64,000 nucleotides of DNA from NCBI GenBank assembly GCA_025769875.1, contig JAGFNK010000109.1, positions 62,001 to 126,000 of the forward strand, written 5' to 3'. Below, piece by piece: positions 1-12,500 of the stretch. Origin of the DNA: Russula earlei. Taxonomy: Eukaryota; Basidiomycota; Agaricomycetes; Russulales; Russulaceae. The notes under the pieces were generated by a model. It saw only the letters and a list, made by a program, of their open reading frames with translations, searched no databases and was not told where the DNA came from. The position numbers and the translations under genes are program-made. The stretch's first letter is position 1, and the number at the start of each line of letters is the position of its first letter.

Positions 1-1215
1 ACAGTTTTCTGCCTTTGTTGCTGTCCTAAATGACCCTAAACTAGCACTGAACGCCGCCTCTCGTCATCGACCTTGAACGTCATCATGCCCGGTCTCAGCA
101 TTTCGGCTGTCAAATTTACCATTACCTCACCACTGAGGGGCCGCAGTTTGTTGGGAATTCTTGTTTTGGTTTTTGGGACCTTCAGAAACCTGCCATCCCC
201 TGCCTGTCCGGCCAATGGCTCGGTGGATGTTGAAAAGGTTGTGCATTATTCATTGCGACGACAATCTATTATCTCCTAGATGTCACGATCATCAAAACCA
301 ACGAAACTTCTGAATATGCTCATCAACGACGGCACGAAGTTTTTATTGTCCGGAGGGCCTCGTATCTGTTCCCTTCATGGTGTCATACGCCACTTTTTTT
401 GGTTCGGCAGATTGGATAACCCTGTAACGACCACAAGAACTAAATGCCCTCTGTCGCCGGCCAAAACCAATTAGCTTCAGCTAGCAAGGCGCAAGACAAG
501 TAAGGCATCATATCCAGAATTCCGGCCAAACATGAAGCAGTCACTTCCTTAACCCTTCCCGGCACGGCAGGTAGTTTCATGACCAGGCACTTGCCTGGGT
601 GGTCTCAACCAGCCTTTAACGTCATCAGGTGGACAACAGGTGATCTTTGAACGGCAATGACTCACGAATTTCATTTGCCGTGAAGTTTCGGATGTACAGG
701 TTGTTGCTGCTGGTCAAGCAAAATCTTCCACCTTGTGCATGGTCTCTTCCCTGATGCTTCCGTCATGACGCGACCTGTCAAAGTCGCACCCGCCCGGATG
801 CAAACGCGCATCGCGGCCCCAACGCCCGGAATGATACCGGATTCACTGACATACATACATATTTGCTTTACCTGCCAGTTAGAGATACCCTTTTGGCTAG
901 TTAGGATTCATTAGGTATGTATCTATCACATCCTCAACAAATACCATCGTTCATACCTAGGTAGACCATTTCCACTATCTAGCGCGCACGCTTGTAGTTG
1001 AACCCAAAACCCCACGTAAGCTTAGGTTTGCCACAGTGGTGCAGGAGACCAATGATGAGGCAGATGAAAGCGAGGGACGCTGCCCAAGTGCCTCAGGGCT
1101 AAATCATCGAAGGGGATGAGTTCATGGATATCAAGTATCCTATCAATCCATCTGATATAACTAGTTCAAAACTCAACATTAACATCGCACACCTATAGTC
1201 AACAGAGACACGTTT
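1..1215. other. Left flank, no supported gene
   Basis: Mixed-composition, apparently single-copy sequence. Only open frames shorter than about 70 codons are present on either strand. None shows recognisable motifs, and I see no transposon ends or tandem repeats. It may hold the 3' flank of the HNH pseudogene that ends at 1,216 on the minus strand. Confidence 0.5.
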
Positions 1216-2512
1216 TCAGCCCCGAACGCCGACACTGTAGTTCGATAGGGACGACAGCAGATAGCTGAGCACGTCGCCTGAAGCACCGTCAGGTGCCAAA
1301 ACGTCCATCTCATCGGCGTCGCGATAAACTCTATCTATGTACTCAGCAGAGCCGGATAGTTTGGCAACCTTGCAACAAGTAGCGTGCAAGGCAAGCAGCT
1401 CAGGCGAGGGAACTGGAAGGTGTTCAGGATCCCTGGTTGAAAAAGTGACAAATTGCTGAAAGTTCGGGGGCACCCGGCCGTAAAATTTGACCTCGTAATG
1501 ATCTTTCTGTGACTAGGGACACAATGAATACTGTGGTTCAGGGACAACACAACAGTACCAGAACTCACCGTGGCTTCGAAGTAGAGTTCCAGCCGATCAA
1601 ATCTGTCATGGATGTGGTGTTCTAAAGTCATGACATTTGTCAGTGAATGAACCTTTTCCCCATCGAACTTAGTAATGTCGCAATGAAATCGCTGAAGGAC
1701 GGCCAGTATAGTAGCGGAAAGGTCAAGCTATAAATCTAGAGGTGAGATGCTCATTATACTGTATGCACGTGTGGTTACGCACTTTAGTAATTCTCTCCAG
1801 ATTTAGGGACCAAGCCAAAGAATGTAGCCTCTGGAATGATATGGGCACACTCTGTATATATTCCAGGGGAGGACTGCTCAAATGGGGCAATGTTATCCTC
1901 AGGGGCGTCAAGGTCAATAAGACCCGTTACGATACATCTCCAATTGTCTCGTATGAGAGCCTGTGAAAGGCAAGTAATGAGCAGAGGGACGATGAATAAG
2001 TTGCGGTCATATACTGGCTTTACGTTTGGCATCGTGGTGATTCTTGGGGGCCACAGAAATGTCGACTTTGATCTGATTCTTCACACCCTCAAAGGAGGGT
2101 CTTGAGGGGTGCTCGCTGGGTTTTGGCGTTCGGCCTTTATATTTCTTGACTGGAAAAGATAGAAGATAGAAGGTAAATTAGCACTGATGTTCAGGGAGTG
2201 AAGGTGGCAAAAGGATGCAGAAGGATGACTCACAAGGCATGATGAGGTAACATTCAAAAAATTGACCAACGTCGGTGAGGTCGCTCTCATTCCTGCGTGA
2301 GTGTATGCACTTCACGACTTCATGGCGAACAGCCCGATTGGGCGCATAGAGAAGTAAGAAGCCGAGAATCCGGACGTAGCGCAGCTTGTTCTCGTAGGCA
2401 GCAAGTTTCTCCTCGTGATCAGGCAAACATTATATGCACTGAGGTAGTTGGGATCCTCATTGGCGATATATTTCACCAGGGGAGAGTCGATGTTCGGAAG
2501 GGCAGTAGGCAT
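1216..2512 (-). pseudogene. HNH endonuclease family protein, degraded
   Basis: Reads on the minus strand as a multi-exon gene of the HNH-nuclease family that is expanded in agaricomycetes. Pieces in order are 2512-2425 (start MPTALPNIDSPL), 2424-2234 (EEKLAAYENKLRYVRILGF), 2149-2024, 1960-1788 (IRDNWRCIVTGLIDLDAPED, then ECAHIIPEATF with the family's conserved Cys and His), 1727-1569 (MTLEHHIHDRFDRLELYFEA, the second HNH half) and 1506-1216 (LPVPSPELLALHATC to the stop). Introns 2233-2150 and 1568-1507 have GT...AG ends and keep frame. The frame breaks near 2425, again at the exon 2/exon 3 join (phases disagree), and the frame after IPEATF reaches a stop near 1784 before a usable donor. These lesions make it a probable pseudogene. 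Sequencing errors or unusual splicing are the alternatives. The biological role of this family is not established. Confidence 0.8.
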
Positions 2513-2544
2513 AATAATGGCTCACGAAATGTCGGGACTTTTGT

Positions 2545-2868
2545 GTCATATTTACTTAATAAAATGTTACTACAATGCATAATAAGCTACTGATAAGATT
2601 GTGAGATAATAAGTACTTACTTCAGTTTCTGTGAGACAAAACTGAAGTATCTGCTGTATGTACGACACTCTTAAGTATCTGAGAGCATCCCTAATTATTT
2701 TATCTGTAGTAACTATCAAATTGTTTGCACAATTGCTTTGTGCTAGCTACTGATTGTCTTAGATCACACTATCAATTTGCTATTGTACATGTTGCAGCAA
2801 CTGAGCTGAAATGCTTATGTGGTCCAGACCTGTGGGCTGCCCAGAGAGTTTGGGCCAATGTGTCAACA
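2545..2868 (-). repeat. Remnant of a copia-type LTR
   Basis: Shares a diagnostic string of blocks with the copia LTRs at 16064, 19286 and 29073: a TACTTCAGT...ACTGAAG inverted pair, GTAGCTACTGATTGT-like and CAGCATCTGAGCTGA-like segments, and a TCAACA end at 2868. The 5' end is not clear. Strand is assigned by analogy with the 29073 LTR, where adjacent coding sequence fixes the direction. No TSD was found, so it is probably truncated. Confidence 0.6.
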
Positions 2869-3366
2869 CCTTGGCTACTCTTTATCTCAACAACATGGCA
2901 GGTATGTATTAGTATTCGAGAATTCAACATCACATGATCATAGATAGGTATACATTCCAAGTGTAGGTATATAGGGTAAACACTCTACTCGTATGTTGAA
3001 AATAACAACTTGACTACTACTACCATCTATCCACTAATAGGTTATGGGCCCTGAGCTCTGACTTGAAACCACCAGCCTCATTCCTCATCATCATCGACCC
3101 AATCAACTCTCACACCATTCGCTTCCCTTTACTTCATTTGGCGATCCATTCCTTGATACTTTATTAAAATCCCATGATGCCTCACTTCCCGTGTCATATC
3201 AGCATCATATCAACTTCACGATGCCTCCATTCCGCATCCAATTCTTTCATAACTACATTGAACTTCCACAACCCCTCATTGCCCATGTCCACCCATCTGT
3301 TGTTCCTCACGTGTCATCATGTTTACATACATGATGGACAGGAATGGATAAGTCCAGTCCACTAAA
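2869..3366. other. AT-rich spacer, no supported gene
   Basis: No gene, repeat end or motif could be supported here. Short open frames on both strands look random. Confidence 0.4.
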
Positions 3367-3417
3367 ACTCAACTCAGTGGTCAATAAAGGTGAAATATAT
3401 TGACCACTGAATTGACT
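3367..3417. repeat. Hairpin with about 20-bp arms
   Basis: Left arm 3367-3386 and right arm 3398-3417 are inverted copies with one mismatch around an 11-nt loop (core CAGTGGTCAATA / TATTGACCACTG). It lies downstream of the Helitron coding region on the element's strand. It could be a Helitron 3'-side hairpin or a separate small element. Confidence 0.7.
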
Positions 3418-3505
3418 CAGCTCAGATTACAAATTATTTTAAAACAATTGATTGATTTGTTGCCCTCTCCTCATGCATTGCATTATTGTAAACAAGTTGT
3501 AATTT

Positions 3506-3622
3506 CATGCCTACAGGCATGGCTTGCAAGCTGCACTTCGTGCCTACAGCATGGCTTGCGAGCAAGCTCGCAAACCATCCTCCGGCACTTCGTAGCAGCT
3601 TGCAAGCCATGCCTTAGGCATG
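3506..3622. repeat. Long inverted repeat followed by a GC-rich hairpin
   Basis: Arms at 3506-3534 and 3595-3622 are near-perfect inverted copies built on GGCATGGCTTGCAAGCTGC. Each arm contains its own small palindrome (CATGCC..GGCATG). Immediately to the right (about 3635-3662) is a GGGGCTGCGCCCC palindrome and a C-rich stretch, unusual in this AT-leaning surrounding. Location and structure suggest the 3' terminal region of the adjacent Helitron (inference). Confidence 0.7.
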
Positions 3623-3881
3623 AAATTAAAACTTGTCAGGGGCTGCGCCCCCGAACCCCCGCCGTCGTTCGCGTGTAATCGCTTGGGTGTGATCCTTTTT
3701 TGCTTAAAGCCTCATTGCATAATCCCTTTCTTGCTTAAACAGAAAGTAATCAACTCATCACTATGTTTCATCTTTTTCACTTCATAAACAGAGAGGAGAT
3801 CCATTCTTTGTTGCAGCTTGCAAAATATATCTCTATGTGGTAAAGCAGAATGAACAATACATACACTGAACATACATCTTG

Positions 3882-6800
3882 TTATAGTAACACTTCACTA
3901 TATACTATATTCTTGGTGGAAGCCTCCCTCTTCTCTTCCTCCCAAATCACCTTGATGTTGGAGACAGAGGTCACCCTTGACACCCCAACATAGAATTGCC
4001 CATGTGTGAAGACTGGCTTTCTTAAATCCAACCCAACATGCTTCACAGTCTGCCCTTGAGACTTGTTGATAGTCATGGCAAAGCATACCCTCACAGGGAA
4101 TTGCCTTCTTGTGAATTTGAATGCAACTTGATCCTCTGTTGGTTGGCAAGAGATTCTGGGGATGAAGACCTTCTGCCTTGCATGCTCCCCAGTGATCAGC
4201 TCCACCTCCATGACCCTGTTCCTGTACCTCTTCAAGATCCCTCTGCTCCCATTACATACCCCAAGTCTTGCATCCAAGTTCCTCAGCACCATCACTGGAC
4301 AGCCAACCTTCACCTCCAGTGCAGCAAGAGGAAGTCCAGAGCAGTTGATGGAGTTCAAGTACTCCACTGGATAGTTCAGCATAGCATCATCATCCCCACT
4401 CTGTTCAGAAGTGGGAATGGTGTCTGCACTCTGAAAGACTTGTCCTCTTCCTGGGAACCTCCTAAGCACCTCCTTGTTGATGCTGTCCACATCAGTGTTA
4501 AGGCTAGAAAGGATGGTGCGCTCTGCAAAGTACTGGGAGGAAGGGTTGCCAGTGTCAAGGCCAGTGTAGATGCTGTCAATGAGAGAGGACACTGTGTTCT
4601 GCCTGCACTTCATGTAGGGGGGAAGATGGATGATAGAGTTGGGATCAGTGTGCTTGCCTTGCCCAACCTCCAGTTGCCACTGTGCAAAGTTGGCCTCAGC
4701 TTGAATGCCAGTGTTGAGGCGCATATTTTGGTGGAGATGAAGCACTTTGATGGATCTCCAGAGGGAGGAGCGCTGTAGGCAGGCACCTACTATCTGAGGC
4801 CTTGATCCTTGCACAATGACAGGAAGGATCTGCTGAAAGTCACCACCAAAGACAAAGGTAAGTCCACCAAAGGGCTTGTCAGAGCCACAGATGTCCTTGA
4901 ATGACCTGTCCACTGTCTCCATCACATGCCTGTGCTGCATGGGAGCCTCATCCCAAATGACCAAGTCAGTAATGTGAATCAGTTCTGCCAAATCTGAGTT
5001 TTTGGGGATGTTGCAGACAGTGGACTCATGGGAGGGAATGGGGATCTTGAAACAGGAGTGTGCAGTGCGCCCTCCTTTGAGAAGGAGTGCTGCAATGCCA
5101 GAGGAAGCAACACAGAGCACAATCTTGTGTTGAGAGCGCAGATGGTAGCAGAGGGTGTTGTAGAGATAAGTCTTGCCAGTACCCCCAGGGCCATGAAGGA
5201 AAAAGATCTCCCCTGTCTTGTTGATGACAGCAGAGGTGATCTCCACAAAAGCAGCCTGCTGGTGATCATTAAGGTTGGCAATAGACTGATCTGCAAGAAG
5301 AGCCTGTTCCTCTAGGTTATACTGGTGCTGCTCCTGAATGAGGGGATTCCCTGCAATGGCCCCCCAGTTCTCCACAAACTGAGGCATGCTTGGCCAATCC
5401 TGAAGTCTCTTGGCAGAGTGGGAGAGGAGGAGGTCAATTTGATAGAGGCCATAGTCCTTGACCTGTTCATCAGTTGGCTCTGGGATGTTGAGATGCTGCT
5501 GGAGCTGGTATTTGAGGTCATCACAGATAGATGGCCAGAATCTGTCCCAAAGTGCCCTAGGTTGAGAAGGAATGCAGTCCTTGAGGATGGTGACAAAGAG
5601 GTGGCGCAGCTGAGCACCTGTGCACATATGACTGGCTTCTTCCAAGCATTGCTGCCACTCCTGATCATCTTCTAGAAGACCCCTTGCAATGCAAGCCTCT
5701 CTAAAGTAGGGATAGAGAGTGCCTTCAAATGAGCGAAGGTTTTCAAAGGAGGTTGCACCCTTGACAGAGGTGAGAAGGAGGCGCAGGTAGAAGCGCTCTC
5801 CAGAAGTAGGGTGAGCATGAAACATCCTCCCAATAGCAAAGCCCTTACTCCTAGGAGTCCACCTATGAGAGCCTTTGTTCCAGACCATCTTGGAGGGATA
5901 ATCCTGATAAAGGAGATCCAGAATATGAGAGCCCTGTGGAGCAGCAGCATTGGCCTCAAACCATCCAGTGAGTGTGGTATTCTTCTCCTCATTATCCCTA
6001 AGATCTTGAGCCCTAAGATCTTGAGGATTGAAGACAACACTCTGCTCCCAAGGAAGATGGACCTGGAGGCGCACCACATTTGGAACCTGCTCCTGCAGCT
6101 CAAAGAGAAAGAGTCTCCACACTGCCTCACAGCTGCTGACATATCTGGCATCCAAGTAGAGCTTGACCTCATCCATGCACCTGCCAAACTGCATGGTGGT
6201 CCTGTCATGGCCCTTGTAGACATACTTGTAGATGTACTTGAGAGCCTTGACAGAGGCAACAGACTCCACATTGATGTGACACCTGTACTTCCAGATAAGA
6301 AAAGGGGAATGACAGACCACCCATTGGTTTGTGATCTCCTTGCCACCAATGAGATGAGTGTGGCCAGTGTCCCTCCTCCTGGTGCGCGCATAAGAGTCTT
6401 CAGTCACAGAAGTCTCCTCCCTAAAGGGCTTAGGGAAGCCCTTGGAACATGAGCCATTCACCATGCAAGGGGAATTCCTGTTCTGGTTGCCACAGGGCCT
6501 GTGAACCATGAACTTCTTGATAAGCTCAAGCAGCTCAGGATTGTCTTCTCCTGGGAACTCAGAAGACAAAAGGCTGTCTATCTGGTCAGGGGTGCGCAAC
6601 TTGGACTGGGGCTGAAGGAAGACAATGATGTGGGCATGAGGGAGACCCCTCTTCTGAAACTCTATGGTGTACAGATGAGCTGCCCAAGCACCCAGCAAGC
6701 CAGCCTTGATGTCTTTAATAAGGGACTTGAGCTTTGCATGAAACACTCTGACCACCAAGTCAGGGCGCTCATTGGCAGTCTGCCCAGGGAGAAGAGCAGA

Positions 6801-8822
6801 CTGAACCTCAGGCCACTGAGGATTGGCAGTCATGGTGATAAAGAGGTCACCACCACCATAGAAGCGGTTGATAGCCAAGGCATCTTGTAAATGCTGCTGC
6901 ATGTTTCTGGTGCTGCCAGAGAAGCTGGAGGGAAGGATGAATCTCTTGCCTAGTTGGTCTGGGTCAACATCAACATTGGCAGCAACAGCATCTGCCAGAC
7001 CCTTATAGATCTCCACTCTGAGCTTGTTTTGATTCATCCTGATGAAGTTAAGGCGATACTGCTCTGCAACTGCCCATGCCTCACAGACATACTCTTGAAA
7101 GAGCTTTCCAGAGAGGAAGATGTGAGTGGAGTCAATGTGATGAGGGCGAACATGAAGGCGATAGCGATGAAATTGGGCCAGAGAGACACACTTGTCCTCA
7201 TTCTGAGCAGGGCCACCTTCTACATTCTCATAAGGAATGTTGGGAAACCATCCTAGCTGGCCAGTGGGAAACAGGAGGACATATCTCAAGGAGGGATAAA
7301 AGGGGTGTGTATCAGATATGCGCTGTAGGTGGCCCTCCCTAAGATGCAAAATAATGTCCTGTGAGTGCTTGGGCTCATCCCCATCACCTGGAATAATGGC
7401 TGCAATCTCATTGATGGCAGCATCAGGAGAATTATAGCGATTCCTATCACATGCAGCATCAAAGTGAAGTGAGAGAGTGCAGTTTTGCTCTCTAGGAAGG
7501 TGGTGAGTCAACTCATAAGCCTGCCTAAACTTCTGGACTGCAGCATGAGAGCGATATAGCATGTCCTGAAGAGTTTGCATAGTGTTTTGATTGAGGGCAG
7601 AGTTGGAGGGATGAGCCATGCGCACATTAAGGGCCATGTCAGGGTCATAAATGTAGAGCTGTGCATAAGAAGGGACAGCATCAGGCCTCTCTGGTGGCAA
7701 AAGAGACCCAATTCTGTGAATGAGCTCCCCATGCAGCTTAAAGACCCAAGGCCCATGTCCTCCTGCATTAACAGAATGATCCACCTGTCTTCCCACTGAG
7801 GTAAAGGCCAAAGCATTGTTGTAGGAGCGAATATGAAGGCGAAATGCTTTAGAAATAGGATCTTGGCCAGTGAGAAGGTGGTAAAGCTCAGGGGGACATG
7901 GGTGAAGGGAAGGAAGGGCAATCTTGCCACTAAAGCAACACATGCCAAACTTAGGAGTCCTTGGAGATGAGCTGGCAAGGCGCTCATCTAGCCAATGGAA
8001 TGCTTTGCAGAAAGGGCATTGGATGTCCATATTTTGAAGGTTATGAATAGCCCAGTCAACATTAAAAGGTTGACGTGCAAGAGGCATGGCTTGAGGAGGT
8101 GGCAATATAAGTTGACCCATATCTGGATGCTAAGATTTATATTATATATAGTTTTAGTATAAATAGTTTTTTAAAAGGTTTTGAAACATACAGGTAAGGG
8201 ATCTTCAGGATACATTTGAGGATGAGGAAAAGGAGGAGGACTTGGAGGAGCAGAAGCAGCAGAAAAAGGAGGAGGCAGAGCAGGTGCAGGAACATGGTGA
8301 TGTCTGAGCTGTGGATGAGGAGGAAGTGTAGCAAGCCTTGCAGCCAGATCATCTGGCAAGTGGTGATACTGCCTATTAGGATGAGGAAGAGGAAGAGGAG
8401 GTGCAGCAGCCAGATTAGGAGTGGAAATGGAGCCAGAGCCAGATGCATAAATAGGAGCCCCTGCAGCAGCAGAGTTAGAGCCAGAGGCAGGGGCAGCAGA
8501 ATGTGACCTTGTAATAATCTGCAACATATAATTATAATAATTGTCTGTCTTATGATTACATTGAACTTACAGGAGGAGGGGCAAGGAGAGAAGCTGCAGC
8601 AGTCCTACCATGACGCTGTAGAGGAACTGGAGTTGGTGGAAGGGCAAGCAACTGAGCAGCCAAATTAGCTGGCAAGTGATGGTAGGTCTGCCCATGATAA
8701 GTAATAGGTGCCCTAGCAGGTTCTCTGCGCTGTTCAGGACTGCCCAAGGTGCGACTGGCACGCTCAGCTTGGCGTCCAGCAGCCTGAGATTGTTGAGGAG
8801 ATGTGGGAGGAGTGCCAGACAT
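3882..8822 (-). CDS. Helitron Rep-helicase (RepHel) transposase
   Basis: Rolling-circle transposase joining a HUH nuclease to a Pif1-type helicase. I read three minus-strand exons, 8822-8571, 8518-8192 and 8129-3882, all with GT...AG introns in phase 0, giving about 1,608 residues. Exons 1 and 2 each encode a YHHLP-x-LAA-x-L-x-LPP motif in a Pro/Ala-rich, probably disordered leader. Exon 3 has a Cys-rich motif near its start (CPFC..HW..ER..CC..GK), a Helitron-like N domain, the HUH motif GLPHAHIIVF (about residue 690), the two-tyrosine motif YIYKYVYKG (about 825-833), a P-loop GPGGTGKT (about 1,173), Walker B VIWDEAPM and a C-terminal INKSQGQT helicase motif. Exon 3 has no internal stop or frameshift, and all key residues are present, so the gene may be functional. 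The exon 3 ATG at 8120 alone would give a shorter 1,412-residue product. Confidence 0.93.
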
Positions 8823-9188
8823 GAAGATTCTGTCACCAAGGAGCAGTTAGTGACAGCTGCTTTATATATGTGGAAACAAAAGATGCTCCTCCTCAGTCTG
8901 TGAATTTTTCTGTGTTGGCCAGAACACTGTTGTGTCCTGCCTCCATATGTGCTTTTAAAGTATTGTATAGTAGCACTGTCTATCCACACATGGGCAGAAC
9001 TCAATGCACAGTGCACCATGGTGGGTCCATGTCTAGAGGGAGCCACCTGCAAGTTCCAACACAGCCTATCCTACCCTTGTGAGACACAGTAAAAGCAAAA
9101 AAAGACCTACCTGGGATAGTGATAGGGCTGTGCTGCTGTCAGAGGAGCTCTAGATTAACACCTAGATGGTTGGGTGCATGGACAATAG

Positions 9189-9299
9189 CAGATGTTGAGT
9201 AATTATCCCCCCATCTACTATATGAGATGCAGATGTTGGGTTCTGAGCCCCCCATCTACTATAGCAGAAGTTGAGTCATTAGCTCCCCATGTACTATGT
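9189..9299. repeat. Tandem repeat, three units of about 38 bp
   Basis: Three imperfect units start near 9189, 9228 and 9266. Each carries GMAGWTGWG followed by a CCCCATCTACTAT-like block. The stretch 9300-9600 to its right has no supported gene. Confidence 0.65.
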
Positions 9300-9599
9300 G
9301 TGTCTACTATAGTAGCGCGCCGCAGTTGTAGCAAGCCCAAGCGTCAGGGGAGTGACTACCCCCTCCTTGTTATAGACCTAGAAACTGTGCCCCAACATGG
9401 GAGTCTCCAGCCAACCGTTCAGCGGGCAAATAGTCCCCAGGGCCTACACCTGGGTTCCTACTCCATGGCTGTAATGCCGCATCTGGCTCATATGCAGTAA
9501 GGCATACGTTTCCCCAGGCTAGCTACTTATACTAAAGCGCACAGGGATGGAGGATTGCTCAGTGTGCTTCTCCCACGCCTGGGTCTCTCACACACCTCA

Positions 9600-12500
9600 C
9601 GCAAGGCTTATTAGGCCCCAGCACAGACCTCAGGAGGTATCCACCCTCCTGAGCAAGGAGGAAAGTGTGGAGAAAGGCTCACCTTGTTGGAAGTTGTTGT
9701 TGTTGAGGTCAAAGGGTGATGGGAAAGGGTTGCGCGTGGCCCTTGACGAACGACACTGGTGAAAATTTTCCATCCGGCCCGCTTAACCGGCTGTTGATGC
9801 CCTAAGCCCTGCAAATGGCGCTTGCCCTCGCACGCGTCGCACTCCTCTTTGGCACAGCAGAGCTCCTCTGCACGCAGCTGGCATTCACCCACTGGGGATC
9901 AGGTCAGGAGGATGTCTATAATATCTTCTCTATCTTGTGCACCTGGCCATCATGGCTGCGAACAAAACTATCACATCACATCAGTGCATCAGCTCCGCCG
10001 TGACCCTCGTGTCGCAGCCATCATTGGCAAGGGGGCAAGGGGCAAACAACACACCTCGAGCAGTGCCACCACATCTTCTCCAAGCACGCATCGGACGTGC
10101 TCTGATCGCAGTCCATTGGGGAGTCATATGTCCTTTTCCACGTAGGGGATCGGCATGCCACGCAGCAGCGGCAGCATGCCAGGCGTGCAATCAGACCGCT
10201 GTGGTCATTGTGGGCATCCCTCTCCCACGGCGTCGTCCTCGTCCTCGTCCTTGTCTGTCTTCATCGTCTTCACCACAGCCACCGGTGTCAGCGAGCCATG
10301 AACGCATGACACGGTGCAGGTGGTAGTCCACGACGCGCAGGATTTGGCGGTCGAGGAGGATGTGCAGCTGGGAGAGGGCATGCATCCCCGCATGCCTTGT
10401 GCAGGCCGAGGTTCTGCCAGGACACATTCGGCACCTTCATCAGGCATGTGTGGTCAAAGATCCGGGAAGTCTTCCCTATACTTGAGAAAAAAGAAAGCAC
10501 ACGCACACAAACATGCAAAAATCATGATCACGTGCGGCCTCGTGGTGGTTGCTTGTGCCATTCCATGGTCGCAGTCGTGGTCATGGCCATTGTATTGTGA
10601 TTGCCACTGTGACAGTGACATAGTCGTCACCACCACTACTTGAGAGGAAAACAAAAAGTAAAAAGAGAAAGCGGAGGGGAGAAACGAAGGGAAATACATA
10701 CATGTCGCGCGCAGCAGAAAGCGGGGCGGGAGAGGAGGGAGCAGAGTCATCACCACATCCAGGCCATGCCGTGTCACTGTGAAGATATAGGCTTGTGAAA
10801 TGGGACAATGGGCTATTGCACTGAGGGAAGGAAGAGGGAAAAGAGAATGAGAGAACGCGCGAAAATGAAAACAAAACGCACGCCGGTAAAACCCAAAAAT
10901 CCCTGATCGCGGGAACATTCGAGTGACAGGCCAGGTCGCCGCTGTACGCCAAACCCACACCGGGCAAGCGACCGCCAGCGAGCTGCATCATCGGGATCGC
11001 CTCGCAGGATAGCTGGACGGACACCGCCGACTTGGTATTTGCGCTCGAGGTACGTCTATGCTCGGCACGTAGAATCCACTTGAGAAACCACCTGGCAATT
11101 GTTTGTTGGTCATGCAGGAAGTGGGGCGAGAAGGGCAGGAAGGAGGGAAAGAGGGAGAGAAAGCGAAAGAAAAGAGCACACGTGAGTGGTCACTGCGCGA
11201 AAAATGCTGCTTGCAAAGCGGGGGAGGCGGGCATCTGGTGTCTGGGAAGAAAGCAGCGTGAGACGCGCAGGACGACATGCATGAATGGAAGAGATATATG
11301 GGAGGAAGGGCAGGGAAGGAAAGCGAGGAGGAGGAGCAGCATCGGCACTGCTGCTTACCCGCATCGTCCGATCTGTCGGTTGCCTGCGCACGCCGCTGCA
11401 AATCCATTCCATCGCTATGGTCCTAGCTGTGCCGTCTGTGTGAGGAAGGGTTAAAAAAAGTGAGTAGAGAAAAAAAAAAAAAAAAAGGAAACACGCACCG
11501 GGTTCGGTTGCACAGAAGGAGAAGAGTTTCCATGGCCATTGGTTGTTCTTGTGGTCTTGCGCCGGGAGTCGCCACGCACGCTGGAGTCACTCATGGTGCA
11601 GAGGGCATGGCGCGTCAGTGTCTCTTCTTGCAGATGCCGCTCCACCTCGCCGTGCGTCGCCTGTCATCCTGTTTTGTGTCAGTGATTGTTGTGATGTGCA
11701 GTGTCAGAGTTTTGGTGATGGTTTTGGGGTCGGAAGAGGGTGTTTACGCACTTTACTCTTCGCAACCTTGTCCGCGAGCGATCAGAGCTCCTTGTGCATG
11801 TTCTCGATACTTGAGGGAACTGACATGGATAGGAGACTGGAGAGGAAAAGAACAATTCAGAAAACACGAAAGGAAAACAAAAGAAATCACACGCGAATCG
11901 GTTCCAGGTGAGCGAAGGATGTGGCTTGCTTGTGAACAGATGACCGGAGGGGAGGAAAAGAAAAGAAAAGAAAAAACGTTAGAATGCGCATGCACACGAA
12001 CGACGCAACATGAAGCGAGATGAAAAAGAAAAAAAAAACGCACACAGGATATTCATGGTTGAACAGGAAAGGCTTCATGGACTTTGTTCTCATGGTTTTG
12101 CCCTGGAGGTCCCACACATGCTCGAAAAGGCGTTTGCATTCCTCGTTTGTCGACATCTGAGTGAGATTTCCACAAAAAGAAAGAAAGAAAGAAAAAAAAA
12201 AAAAAAGAAAAAAAAAGGGAAAATGCATGCACACAAACACGCGATAATCGCTCCCGCACGCGTTTCTTGCCATCCACGTATCGAGTGAGGGGATTGTACC
12301 ATCAAGTGTGGAGGGAACTTGGAGCACTTGAAGAAAGGGCAGAGGCTATGGGATGGAGGATGAGAGAGCGCGCGTGCAAATGAAAACGAAAAATGCACGG
12401 GCGATGAACGTCTTGATGGCTGCGTCGTACATGTGCACCGCGCGACATCGAGTGTGTCAACGAATGTGCCCGGTCATGGACGCGATCGTGGAGGAGATGG

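Larger units (their letters stand above)
3367..9188 (-). mobile_element. Helitron, ends not resolved
   Basis: A rolling-circle transposon is implied by the RepHel gene. Helitrons start with TC, end with CTRR after a short hairpin and insert between A and T without a TSD. I could not pin either terminus. The bounds given run from the hairpins on the 3' side to the tandem repeat on the 5' side and are approximate. The region 8823-9188 upstream of the gene has no other supported feature and may be its 5' end and promoter. Confidence 0.45.

Noticed and set aside
4038..4778. 246-codon plus-strand frame opposite the Helitron gene
   Set aside because: Shadow of the RepHel coding sequence. It has no motif, and the minus strand has an uninterrupted 1,412-codon frame.
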